This document shows, piece by piece, positions 35,140-47,429 of a DNA stretch of 64,000 nt. The notes beneath the pieces were generated by a model. That model was not told the DNA's origin, did no database searches, and was given only the letters and a program-made list of their open reading frames with translations. The position numbers were made by a program, and so were the translations under genes. Each line of letters opens with the position of its first letter. Within the stretch, counting starts at the first letter, position 1. Source of the DNA: Gnetum montanum (lineage: Eukaryota; Streptophyta; Gnetopsida; Gnetales; Gnetaceae); NCBI GenBank assembly GCA_015680685.1, contig MNCI01004082.1, positions 51,558-115,557 of the forward strand. Direction: 5' to 3'.

Positions 35140-35455
35140 TGTATTGGCCATAGTGCTCCTAGATAACATGAAGTAAATGTAATAGTTTCTAAATCTAAGT
35201 GCCAATAACAAATCTAATCTAGCCTATGCAATAAGCATCCGGTCTTGACCTTCTATTCACACTTTGGACTCCATGTAACTACCACTAGGATTACCAACTA
35301 CCACACTAGTGGGCATACCAAGTGATAGGACTACTAGGTTACCAAGTAGCTACACTTAAGTGCTCAAGATCAATTGTATCCATTTCGCTTAAACCACAAT
35401 AATGATAAAATGCATTGAAATTAAATCAATAACTAATGAAAATAGTAAACATTAG

Positions 35456-36317
35456 TGATGAAGCACTAAGCAATTGATGCGTCAACTAGGCCACATATAC
35501 GAGGCCCCGTCAATGCATCCCTCCATGCATTGACGTGGCCCAATTTACACAGAGCCTATTTTAGCCTATAAATAAGTGGCCCTCCGCCACCCCTAGGTAT
35601 CTTTTGAGTAGTTGTAGTGAAGCCCTTGCATTTCGTTTCCATAGGAGTTAGAATATTTTCCCAGTGCATGCCCGCAGTGTGATGCTTGTAATTGTACGGC
35701 ACCTTTATTCGAGTGTGATATACTTGGACGTGCACATGACCGAAAATAAAGATCGAGATTACTTCATCATTGCAGCATTCATTTAGTTTTAATTGTTTAA
35801 TTGCTATTGTTAATTGTTATTGTTATTTATTATTTTCTTAGTTAATATTTCTTTATCATCATTTACTATTCCTATTGTTAAATGCAGAATGAGTACGACT
35901 TAATCACGAGCATTTAAGTGTGACTACTTGGTAACCCAGTAGCGTACCTAGGATCTACGCTTGGTAATCCTAGTAGTAGTCATGCACGAGGTCCAAGATG
36001 TGTACAGATGATTAAGGAATGGATGCTCATTGCACTTAGGTTAGCTTAGACTTCATTTCCTATTACTCATTAGTTTAATCAAGATTATGTTCCATTGTCT
36101 CTAGGAGTAGCACTAGTTTAGGACCACATCATATGCCTCACTCTGGACTAAACCATACGTGACAAAGCAAATACTAGTCTAGGTGGGAAGACAATGAACT
36201 ACGATCAACATATAACTATCTAGATACCACAACTAGCCTATCCATGAAGTTCAACCAGATTGTACATGAATGCTCATATTCGTATGGTTGAGTGTAGGGG
36301 TACCTCACCACTCATCA
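35456..36317 (+). repeat. 5' LTR of E2
   Basis: It is 862 bases, TGATGAAGCA...CACTCATCA, with tataaata at 35,567-35,574. The U3 has no GATATC array. It carries an inverted repeat with perfect 11-base arms, CGTCAATGCAT at 35,508-35,518 and ATGCATTGACG at 35,525-35,535, around a 6-base loop. Confidence 0.92.
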
Positions 36318-36318
36318 T

Positions 36319-36337
36319 TGGCGCCGTTGCCAGGGAC
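36319..36337 (+). other. Primer-binding site of E2, tRNA-Asp type
   Basis: TGGCGCCGTTGCCAGGGAC differs from the complement of the plant tRNA-Asp 3' end (TGGCGCCGTTGCCGGGGAC) by one base. It is the best-preserved primer site in the window and anchors the reading of the others. Confidence 0.95.
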
Positions 36338-36456
36338 AGAGCTAGTTATTTAGATTAGTTACATCATACAAGATCGCTGTAACAAATCCTTGATGATATA
36401 TCTTTCAGAAAAATAATAATAATAATTGTAATTAAATCACACACAAATTTACAACC

Positions 36457-38520
36457 ATGTCTCTCCTACAAGACTATAATAATGCCACATCTAGTGAGGC
36501 AGTTCATTGGAGAACCAAAAAATATTATGACAATGAATATTGGAGTACGCAACCCGAGGTGGGCATTTCTTATAAACATAAATGAAGAAAACATCATCCC
36601 AACGCACGAAAGCATAACTTACCCGATGACGATGAACCCCTACTAGCCACTACAAGCTTAACCAAAATACAAGATGTTGTTCGAATAGCCCGCAAGCATC
36701 GTAAGGAAACTTGTCTACTCGTGCTTGATTTAAACAACTTTTCCAAGTTTTTAGGAGGCTATGATTTAGACCCAAAACAACATTTACAAGCCTTCTACAA
36801 TGCCTATACATGGAACAATATTGATAATGGGTGGAAAAAACTTAAGCTCTTTCCTCTGACACTCGTTGGACAAGCAAAAGTATGGTAGAGGTCGTTAAAA
36901 CCAAAATCAATTCAACATTGGCCGATAATGGTATAACTTTTCAATGAAAGATATCAAACCTATGCGGGAGTGTCAGCCTTGAGGAGACAAATCGAAGAAT
37001 GGAAACGAGCACAACATGAACCCTTGGACATGGCCTTAGAAAGATATTATGCACTGTTAAACAACTGCCCAGGCCATGGATTCTCTGAGGAGAGGCTAAT
37101 GTACCATATCATAGATGGGCTCCGTAATGAAACAAGGGAGACCCTAGGGATGTACCCCAAGGTCAACTATGTGAGCTACAAACCCATCAACTCCAAGAGC
37201 TTATTAAGCGAATAGCAAAAGAAGAAGGAGAAATAACTAAATGGGAGAATGTTGAAGGTTCTCAACAAGACCAAAATCTCAACTTAACAAGGGTCCATGA
37301 TCATGAAGAGGAGAAATCAACTCACTTCAAGGAGGTGGAATCATCTTTGCCAATCCTACAATCACTAGATGAAATTGAAGCAAAGATTAATAAGATGATA
37401 GACTGGGTACATAAAAGATGTGGAGAATATGCCAACATTATTAGAGGAAGAACTATGCCAAATCAAGATACAGGACAAGACACCACACGACAATCAGAAA
37501 GAAGGGTTGAAGAGAATAAGGATAAGACTTTAACTACCGATCATATGTATCAATGTAATATTTGCTTGTATGATCACCCCAAAGGTCAATGTCCAATCTT
37601 GTCACATTTACATGAGCATTAGGGAGGAATGTTACATCCAAAGTTCGTACAAAAATATTGTGTCCAACCATGGTGGCAAAAACCTCAATCGTGGGGGAGG
37701 CCACCACCAACTGGACCATACCCTTTGTATGTCCCAACACCAAATGCTTATTATGTTTAACACCCTATTTCTCCAACAAGATTAGCATCCTCTACCTCAC
37801 CTCATCATTATCATTCTCCTAAGTACTATCCACCCATGTCCTCTCCAACAAGATCACCACCTCATGTGCCTTACACTTCTCCTCAACCTCAATATTCTCA
37901 TACTTCATCCCCTTCTACATCACTGCCGGCTATGCTAGAAGATTTTGCACCATAGCACCAACCTACAAACGTTACTTGTACTGATACTATTAACAGTAGT
38001 GGAGGTCCTTCACAACATCGAAGGCATCCCTTCTTTAGACATGACCATCGAAAGGGACACCACAGTTTAGAAACCACCGCATTCACCAACTCAGCACAAA
38101 TCCAACATTGTGGTGCATCTTCCTCTTCGAACCCAATGCCTCATGTTACCTTATCAAGGCCACCACTTAATACTCCAACAACCATGGGGCCCAATGAATA
38201 TTGCCACATAGGGAGACATGTTGATCCTCGCATACCATCTTACGGTCACAAGTACCATAGTGGGTCAACTCCTTATAAATAAACCACATCTTATAACTTG
38301 CCCCACTATGTCAACTCTAATCAAGTGTGTGAACCCCAATGGGGTAAGTATGACTAGGTCCCAATATTTTCAACATGCAAGGATCCCCACCTTCCATTTA
38401 TTAATTCTAGAAATGCTCAACTGTTTAGTTATGGGGGGTATCCTCCATTCTAACAACACAGAATTAATAAATATTTTTCTATTTCTTTAATTTTTCAACT
38501 TTTTGTTTTCTAGCTTTTTA
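36457..38520 (+). pseudogene. Ty3 gag pseudogene of E2
   Basis: The ATG at 36,457 opens MSLLQDYNNATSSEAVHW. Relative to E0 and E1 the N-terminal spacer after YKHK (about 36,585) is deleted. The gag domain is readable from LDLNNFSKFLGGYDLD through LKLFPLTLVGQAKVW to EPLDMALERYYALLNNCPGH (36,720-37,215), with TAG stops near 36,885. A single-base loss near 37,155 shifts the frame. The knuckle CNICLYDHPKGQC (near 37,556) is intact with all C-x2-C-x3-H-x4-C ligands. A TAG follows at 37,620, at the same position as in E1. A Pro/Ser/His-rich tail then runs to YGGYPPF near 38,450. Confidence 0.85.
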
Positions 38521-40549
38521 CCCTTTTAATTTATTTTTTTATCTTTTTGTCTTTTTATCTTTTTATGAGTCATCTCATCCATGAATAAAACACTCATGTG
38601 GCTCATTGGTTGAGGTGTTATTCTATGCTATCAAGTCTCAAGTGACTAATTATTTGAACAGCGAGCCCATCACATCCACCCAACCATTCTATTAATAAGA
38701 GGTTCTACTTTGGGTACGATGATAGTCTTGACATCATTAAAACTTAAAGTAATTCTATGTTCATTATGCCTAGAGTGAAAAATGATGGACTAAGAGGGAA
38801 TGGCCAGGGTGTGACATCAAGGGAACTTGTGGATTCTCTTTGGTGACATCTATAGGTGCTATCATGTAGCTTGGTTGTACTAAGATCCTTGTAGATCTAA
38901 CGTAAAATGGGAGTAAGAGTATTAAAGGCACCCAATAAAAAACAAAAAAAAAGAGGAGAGAGATGAAAGGGAAAAGAGAGTATGCCAAAGAAGCTAAACA
39001 AAAAAATATATTGCAAAGAAATTCGAAGTCACTCCTCCCTTGCATAAAACGCCAAGTGATCGTATGCCTTGCTGTCATGGTGCTCTTATGATTGTCCATC
39101 ATTGGATGAAACAATTAGTTTGTCACTGATCAGAGGAATGGACTTGGTCTTGATTTTGGAACAACGGGCTAATGACACATTAATCATGCCCTACACTCAA
39201 GATTCATTGTGCCCTGAGTCAGTTACCTCATGTCCCAATCTCTACAATCCCTTCTCCAATTCATTCCATCTCATTGTTCATGTATTTGTGACTCATGTCT
39301 TGTATAGCATTGAATTCATACTTCATCATGGTGGTATCAACATGTGTGTGTTTTGTTGCATCGGTATAGATTACATTTAACCCTTCTAGTGCCTACGAAC
39401 ATCTTAAGGTGTGGTTACACAAGGGCATATAGATTGGAACCTGCTTTGGGCAGGACCCATTTGCATGACTCTTGTAATTTGCACTTGTTGCACACAACCA
39501 CATCATCTTATACCCTCTGAGTACTTCATTGCCAAATCTATTCTTTCCTTTGTCATCATTTTATCAAACATTTCTCAAAACCAGGTCCGACATTAAACTT
39601 TTAGGGCAACTTCCTTGAAAAATTTCTAACTCTAAAATCACACTAAGGAATTCAACATTTATTAAAGGCAATGAGTAGGGTATGAAATCATTGAACTTTT
39701 TTCAAATAACCTTACTAACAATTGATCTTTTTGTGATTATAGATGGCCCCTAAAAGAAGAAAACAAGGAGGACCTTCTCAAGGTGCAACCAAACAACCTA
39801 GGGGAGGGAGGGGCCAAGGACCTCATGAAAAACATGCAGAGCATGAGGCACAATGATTTAGCATCCATTAGGGACCTCCTGTCACTACACAAGCTAGCCA
39901 AGAAAAAGGTGGAGAGGGATCTTTGTATGATTATAGATGGCCCCTAAAAGAAGACAACAAGGAGGACCTTCTCAAGGTGCATCCGAATGACTTGAGGGAG
40001 GCAGGGACCAAGGACCTCATGCAAAACATGCAAAGAAGGAGGCACAATGATTTAGCATCCATTAGGGACTTCCTGTCACTGCACAAGCTGGCCAAGCAAA
40101 AGGTGGAGAGGTCGAGGCCCAAGCCTATGAAGAGGAATGAGGACTATTTGCGGCATGGCATGTCAAGGCCAATCAAGTGTTCCCGCAGCTGCCATGTCCA
40201 TGAAAAGTGCCGACTCCATCAAACATTGGAACATCAGCATGGATGGCTCATAATCCTCAAATAGAAGAGGAGAAACGTCAGGTGATTCTTCAATGGTATC
40301 AATCTCAGAAGCCTGATGCATAGGACAAAGGAAAGGCACCCATGAAGGAGCCACCACTACCAGGAACCCCATGAGTTCCACAAGTTTTGTCTTTTGTGTC
40401 TGTGTCCAAATTTTGTTTAATTCTCCATTGTGGCATGATATAAATTTCTAGTCAGTCAATAATCCCATACCTATCCACTGTGTATTCAATTGAGTTTGTT
40501 CCTCACTTTCTTTAACTCGAGGACGAGTTGTTATTCAGTCGTAAGGGTA
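38521..40549 (+). other. E2 non-coding region with duplicated small 3' ORF
   Basis: There are no pol motifs. A T/C-rich tract lies at 38,460-38,570. At 39,743 and again near 39,937 an ATG opens MAPKRR(K/Q)QGGPSQGA after ttgtgattatag, which resembles a plant 3' splice site. The frames break after about 38 codons. Later recognisable residues (EEEKRQVILQWYQSQ near 40,265) show the original ORF was longer. The polypurine tract ends at 40,549. Confidence 0.55.
39724..40111. repeat. 194-base tandem duplication in E2
   Basis: Units 39,724-39,917 and 39,918-40,111 both begin gatctttntntgattatagatg, that is, at the splice-acceptor-like tract before the second ORF. E1 has a single copy. Confidence 0.85.
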
Positions 40550-41404
40550 TGATGAAGCGCTAAGCAATCGATGCGTCAACTAGGCCATGTATACGGGGCC
40601 CCGTATACACAGCCGCGTTGACGTGGCCCCGTTTACGTAGAGCCTATTTTAGCCTATAAATAAGTGGCCCTCCACCACACCTAGGTATCTTTTGAGTAGT
40701 TGTAGCGAAGCCCTTGCATTTCGTTTCCGTAGGAGTTAGAATATTTTCCCAGTGCATGCCTGCAGTGTGATTCTTGTAATTGTACAGCACCTTTATTCGA
40801 GTGTGACGTACTTGGACGCGCACATGACCAAAAATAAAGATCGAGATTACTTCATCATTGCAGCATTCACTTAGTTTTAATTGTTTAATTACTATTGTTA
40901 ATTGTTATTTTTATTTATTATTTTCTAGTTAATATTTCTTTATCATCATTTACTATTCCTATTGTTAAATGCGGAATGAGTACGACCTAATCACAAGCAT
41001 TTAAGTGTGACTACTTGGTAACCCAATAGTGTACCTAGGATCTACACTTGGTAATCCCAGTAGTAGTCATGCACGAGGTCCAAGATGTGTATGGATGATT
41101 AAGGAACGGATGCTCATCGCACTTAGGTTAGCTTAGACTTTATTTCCTATTACTCATTAGTTTAATCAAGATTATGTTCCATTGTCTCTACGAGTAGCAC
41201 TCGTTTAGGACCACATCATACACCTCACTCTGGACTAAACCATACGTGACAAAGCAAATACTAGTCTAGGTGGGAAGATAGCAAACTGCGATCAACGTGT
41301 AACTATCTAGATACCACAACTAGCCTGTCCACGAAGTTCGACCGGATCGTGCGTGAACACTCATATTCGTATGGTTGAGTGTAGGGGTATCTCATCACTC
41401 ATCA
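40550..41404 (+). repeat. 3' LTR of E2
   Basis: It is 855 bases, matching the 5' LTR except in the U3 palindrome block. At 40,588-40,609 lies a perfect 22-base palindrome (half TGTATACGGGG) flanked by cgtcaac/gttgacg arms, where the 5' LTR has a different inverted repeat. Confidence 0.92.
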
Positions 41405-42376
41405 ATTAGGCTAAGTGAGAATAATAAAGACTAAGTGATCCGACAATGATGTAGAGTAATCTCGATCTTTATTTCTAAGCATGCAATGTGTCCAAGTACA
41501 TCACACTCGAATAAAGACTCCATTCAATTACAAGACATCACACTCTAGGCATACACTGCTAAGTGCTGAGTACTAAAATCAAGTAAACAAATTGACAAAT
41601 TTTAGCTACTATGGGATGATTTCCTTCCTTAGAAAATGCCCTTAAGTGTTGTATTTATAGGCCTTACACCCATCAACAATATCGGATATCTAACATCATA
41701 TCATGGGCTACGATATTGGGGATCTGATATCATAGGCTTTCACTTTATTAAAGTCTTCTTATAAATAAAAAAGAATAAAAAAATTCACACATATAGTACT
41801 ACAACTAAAGCATGAGCTAAAGAATTCTGTTACATTGAGTAGATAAAGGGAGAGCATTAGCTCAAAAATCTTTATGATAAACTACATTACATCAAAATTT
41901 CCAAATGGCATAAAGAACAAGGAGATAAAAGAAACTAAGTGTGAAGCAAAAATCCTTTAGGTCAAGAAACATTAACAACCAAACAAAACTTCCTCCAACT
42001 TTGGCTTAACATCATGTAACTATGAGCTACACCAAGACTAAGACCTTTGAGTAAGAGAACAAGTAAAAACATAGTGGATGAATGAGTCTTCGATGTTGCA
42101 AAATGAATATCTAGGATCATGAGCACTCAAATGAGAGTGGCAAATATGAATAGGTAAATATTAAATCAAATATGCTAAAAACACTTAATTTTTGGAGTGG
42201 ATGCATTCCATATCTTTTAATTGTGATACTTGCATAATTGCACATTATGGTTAACATTCCATACATAATTGAATCTTGGTTAAATACTAATATTAGAATT
42301 AATAATCATATGATAAGCTTAGACTAGAATGAAAAAATTGAATGGCCAATAATCTATAAAAAATCAAGAAGACTAT

Positions 42377-43236
42377 TGATAAAGTTACTTTTAGTCCACA
42401 ATGATATTGTATTTACAATGTTGTTTATCTGATATCATAGCACATGCTACGTCATCATAGATACGATATTGTGAGATGTGTGCAACCTATAAATACAACA
42501 CTTATGCGCACGGATCCTTTTCATTCCACTAGTAGCATAACTCTTGTAATTTCTTTGTGTAGTTAGTGATAAAGTGTATGCCTGTAGTGTGGTGTTGAGT
42601 AATTATATTATTTCTTTATTTTAGTGAATTATACTTGAACATAATTCATGACCAAAAATAAAGATTGAGATTGCTTATCATCATTGTAGCATCCACTTAG
42701 TTTTCTTATGTTTACTTAGAATAATTTTTTCTATTTTCCTAGTTAATCATTTACTTTATAAGCATTTTATTTTACATGTTGAAAGTAAGTGGTATGAATA
42801 CAACTGGTTTCAAGCACTAAGTGTAGTTATCTAGTAACCTAACAGTGGTGTTGCTTGATTTGCTTAGTAGTAATACCATTTGGTAATCCCGGGGATGACT
42901 GCATGAGTCCAAGGCATGTACAATAGACTAAGATCGGATATCCATCACATTAGGCTAAGTTAGATTTACTTTCTTTCAATTACTTAGACTTAGGATTAGA
43001 TACTATTTTCATTTCAACATGTTTGCTAGGAGCAAGAATAACCAAACAACATCAAATATCATATACCTCACAGTGAGCTAAACCATACACATAGACTTCA
43101 CTAGCTCCACATGGGAAGATAATGGTCTTGAACTTAAACCAATTGCAACATTACCTCATCCATGGATTACAATCTAGTCATACATGAATGCCTGTGACTT
43201 GTATAGTTGCATGTTGGATTACTCCATCACGCATCA
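42377..43236 (+). repeat. Solo LTR L3, copy B
   Basis: Flanked by ACTAT at 42,372-42,376 and 43,237-43,241, and ends GCATCA. Same insertion as 8,517-9,380. Confidence 0.85.
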
Positions 43237-43405
43237 ACTATTCTTAGAATCTTGAATAGTTAAATATTTGTCTACATTTTGTAAAAAAATCAAAAGAGTA
43301 GACTTTTTAGAAATAGTAACATTGTATAGAATATGATAATCAAACTAAGTAATCCATCAATTATACATGCAAAGAGATGAAAAGGAGCTAATGCCAAGTT
43401 TACAT

Positions 43406-44439
43406 GATGAGACCTAATATGTCAAGTAGTTGAGTCGTGGGGACATGATAAAGCATCATTTTGTCAAATGTATCATTTGGTTGAGATATCATAGATGCTA
43501 CATCACAAATTCTACATCATAGATGCTATGTCATATTTACATTGTAGCATCCCATCCAATGTGTCTCAATTGGTTGTTATATCATATATGATATCACTTA
43601 GCTACATTGATGCATCCTCATGAACGCATCCCCATTGACACAACCAAATGCATCAACACATCCTCGTTGACATAATGCTTGTATTTTGCTATAAACATGT
43701 GAGAACCCATTGCATATTTGGCACCATTCGGTCAATAGTATAGCCAAACTCTTGTAGTTTTATTTTGTAATCTTAGTAAGCAATTAGCAAGTGCTTGCAG
43801 CGTAAATTTAAGTCAATGGTACAGAGTCTTATTTAAGTAGTACTGTACCTGGACACATTTCATGAACAACAATAAGATCCATATTGATTCATATTCATTG
43901 TAGCACTTTGACTTAGAATATATTTACTTTTAATGCAATTTACTTTAGCTTAGTTAATATTTACATTTTCATGCATATTAATCAATTAGTAGAATGAGCA
44001 TAACTAGTTTCAAGCATAAACATGTATTTGCTTGGTAATCCCAGCAATGTTGTTGCTTGATTCACCTAGTAGCATAACAATTGGTAATCCCAATAGTGGA
44101 TAAGTGAGTTGAGAATGTGTATGACAAGCTAGGAATAGATACTCATCACTCTTAGGATAGTTTAGAATTTAATTTTATTGTTAATTAAATTAAATAATAA
44201 ATTTCTATATTATTATTAATTTAGTTTAAGGCCCCAATAACAATAATAATCATATGCCTCACTTTGGACTAAACCATACATGACAAAACTACCACTAGAC
44301 TAAGTGAAAAGACAGAGACCTACAATCTACACTTAGTGATCTAGATGCCACACTAGTCCTATCCACAAAATTTGACCAGATTACATATGCACACTTGTGA
44401 TTCATATGGTTGGGCATAAGGAGTACCCACTACTCATCA
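43406..44439 (+). repeat. Solo LTR L4, copy B
   Basis: It starts TGATGAGACC after TTACA (43,401-43,405) and ends CTCATCA. The right-hand target repeat has mutated to TTATA. Same insertion as 9,548-10,574. Confidence 0.85.
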
Positions 44440-45871
44440 TTATACCATGTACTACAAAAATACAAATGTTTAATAGTTCATAGTTTATTATTAATAGGAA
44501 GCCACTAAGGAGATAACTTATTAAGAATTAAAGTAATAATCATTAAAGTTCCAAAAATCACTAATAAAACTTTAAGCCTTCCAAATATGTTTTATGACAA
44601 TAGAGCCTAAGATAGTTATACCTTTAGGAAAAAGAGCCTAGTTTGAAAAATAAGTCCAATAATCACTACCTCTAGGCTTACACATTTGAATGCACTTATG
44701 AAAAAGAAGCTTTCAAGACTCCATGCTAATTAAGCACTTTACCATCCACTTGGTACATAAGGCAATACCTTGTTTTTAATAATTCACTATGCCTAAGTCA
44801 TCATCCTCTTTATGAAAAGTGCAAATATCCTAGACAACATGACAAAAGCCCTTTCTAGAATAACTACTGCTTCAAAAACAAATTTGCATAAGTTGTTCAA
44901 TGCAATGATATGAAATATTACCAGGAGACTAATGTGAGGAATAGTGCACATGCATTGCTTGGATGATATATTGACAAACAATAAATGTTCCAACCATTAA
45001 AACATTTTTGTCTGCTCACTTCTAAAATTTTTTCTCAATCTTATTAACTATAGCATCCCATAAAGTTTTTGAGGATCCAATACAAGAAAAATGAATGCCT
45101 AACAACTTAAGAATATTTGATTTTTTCGAAAGAAAAATGCCAAGATTAAGAGAAAGCTCAATCTTGAAAGCATGTATTACATGACATAGAAGAGTTTAAT
45201 CAATTAATTTGAGAGCAAACTTTGCAATATTGATCAATATAAAAAAAAGATGATCAAGAATAGTTTTTTCATTTATTAGCATGAAAAATAATCATCAACA
45301 AATGCATATTTAATAATTTAAGGATAGTATTCTCAAGAGTGATGTACTACAACAAATTAAATTATTAATTCGTTTGAATAGGATAATATGGAAAATCTAC
45401 AAAAATGATGAAAAGATAGGATTCAAGAGGACAACCTTGTTTGCTTAAGCATTCATGTTTAAAACTATTAGTAATGCCAACATTTGTAGCCACTAGTGCA
45501 TTAGATTAAGTAAAAAGAGTCACAACAATCATAATAGATTTACTTATAAAATTGTATTCACAAAGATAAGTAATAATAAAATGTTATTTAATTCTATCAT
45601 AAACTTTATAGCATAATCAAGTTTTGAAAATGCAATGTCTTGATTAAAATCCTTAGCCCATTATATACCCAACTAAGCAACAACAACATTATCCAAAATA
45701 TATCTACCTTGAATAAAGCTAATTTATATTAGAATAAGTAATTAAGGAATAATTTGTGTTAATCTTCAAGTTGGCTAAAATTTTGGAAACTAAATTTAAA
45801 AGAATAATAAGATGTCAATTACCAATCTAGGGGAAATCACCCTTCATGGGAATAAGTTTGATGATTCCTCT

Positions 45872-46226
45872 ATTTAAGTCTTGATCAAGTGAATGTTATT
45901 TAAAAACTTCAATAAAAATACAAAAAAAAAGATTCATACCACCAACATCCCAATGATTTTTAAAAAATTCAATGAGAATTTGATCAAAACCTAGAGCTTT
46001 ATAAGTAACCGAGCTAAATACTACATCTTTAATTTCAATAAGGGAGATATATTTAAGTCTTGATCAAGTGCATATTATTTAACAGCTTCAATAAAAATAC
46101 AAAAAAGATTCATACCACCAACATCCCAATGATTTTTAAAAAATTCAATGAGAATTTGATCAAAACCTAGAGCTTTATCATTAACCAAGCTAAATATTGC
46201 ATCTTTAATTTTAATAAAAGAGATAT
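45872..46226. repeat. Tandem duplication inside the L1-like LINE, copy B
   Basis: Units start at 45,872 and 46,051 with atttaagtcttgatcaagtg, equivalent to 12,019-12,370. Confidence 0.85.
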
Positions 46227-46499
46227 CTTGCTCAAGGAAATTATTATGACATTCAAGAATAATTTTTTTCAAATAATCTATATTAGAAAGAAAATCCCCA
46301 TAATCAAAATCCTTTGAAGAAAATATACTATGAAAATACCTCTTAAAAAATCCGTTGATAATAAGAGGATTAAAAATAACATAACCATCAACTTTGAGAG
46401 AACCAATAATAGGTCAATTAGATTTATCTTTTAAGAATTTAAAGAATTCCTTGCATCACTCTCCCTCAACTTTCAACCAAGAAAGAGGACACATGGAAA

Positions 46500-47010
46500 A
46501 ATAAACTAAACTTCTTGATAAAACCATTGGAGAGTAATCCATTTACTCTCTTTGATGAGGAGTCATTTGGTAAGCTCTCTCATTATGAATGATTGCTTCG
46601 AGCATGAAATCAATATAGTGTTGAATGGATCTTATTGGTGGAAGCCCTTTTAATTTATCTTTGAAGACATTAGCAAACTCTTATGTTAAAGGTTGCGTTG
46701 CTACTAAAAGTTCATTGTTTAGCTCCTTTACACATGTTGGAATAGTAGAAACAATGACAAAGCCATGACCAATTTCTTCATGAGTTTTGAGATATTCCTT
46801 CTTACTAAACAAAATCAAAGAAGCATTAACAAGAACATTCTCTCTATATTGTTGCAATGTCATAGGAATCAATTGATGTATCCTATTTTTTCTAAGAATT
46901 GATCATATATTCCTTCCACATTAGATATACCGTTGTTATCATAATTCTAAAGTTTACCAAGTATGACATCAACATTATCTATGTGAGGATAGAGAGGAGT
47001 AGATGGTGTT
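46500..47010 (-). pseudogene. Ty3 protease-end/RT-start fragment, copy B
   Basis: Paralogue of 12,640-13,170. TLQQYRENVLVNASLI and KEYLKTHEEIGHGFVIVST are kept. A TAA near 46,681 breaks the frame before EFANVFKDKLKGLP. It joins the L1-like LINE at the same place as in copy A. Confidence 0.78.
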
Positions 47011-47424
47011 GTATAGAGTGTTAGTAGTATGGTATTGTTAAACGTTCTTAATCTTGAGTGTATATTTCAGAGGTAAGGAAATGTTTGGTTAATCATCCTT
47101 TAGCCATTTTGTGAATGGTTGAGAAGTCAAACCACAGTAGGCCATATGCTCTCCACCACCTTATATAATATATATAATTTAGTTTTAATAATGTTTGAGG
47201 TTTAATTTGATAGTTAAAGGCTGGTAGGAATGGATAAGAAGAATCTCAGGTTGATTCAAGTTTGAAACTGCTTGGCTCCAAGACTTTGTTTCACGCAAAC
47301 GTATGACACGGCGACGCAAAAATGTAACACCGTAATGCAACTGTGTCAACATCACCATGCAATATAAAAACTCAATAACACAATCGAAGCAGGTCATTTA
47401 ATACATGCACATGCACACTCAAAC

Positions 47425-47429
47425 CTACT
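47425..47429. other. Empty target site for the copia insertion
   Basis: Copy B reads aaaCCTACTTTGATGC with a single CTACT, where copy A has the copia composite between two copies of CTACT. Confidence 0.88.

Larger units (their letters stand above)
35456..41404 (+). mobile_element. Complete non-autonomous Ty3 LTR retrotransposon E2
   Basis: It is 5,949 bases with LTRs at 35,456-36,317 and 40,550-41,404, TSD ATTAG at 35,451-35,455 and 41,405-41,409, a near-perfect tRNA-Asp primer-binding site, a broken gag, a small duplicated second ORF, and purine tract gtaagggta before the 3' LTR. No pol genes. Copy A at 7,539-7,556 is the uninterrupted target (aacattaagctaag), so E2 is younger than the duplication. 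Its layout matches E1, but its U3 is of a different type. Confidence 0.92.
35140..41745 (-). repeat. LTR L2, copy B, split by E2
   Basis: 35,140-35,455 and 41,410-41,745 together match 7,232-7,880. E2 separates them. The GATATC-type cluster near 41,685-41,730 is retained (aatatcggatatc, gatattgggg, gatatcatagg). Confidence 0.75.
41755..46540 (-). pseudogene. L1-like LINE ORF2 pseudogene, copy B, split by two solo LTRs
   Basis: Paralogue of 7,890-12,665 with the same interrupting LTRs and internal duplication. The open stretch 46,272-46,075 reads NDKALGFDQILIEFFKNHWD, clearer than in copy A. Near 45,290 the FVDD block is again recognisable. Frames are broken throughout, with differences from A mostly of the transition type. 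Confidence 0.8.
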
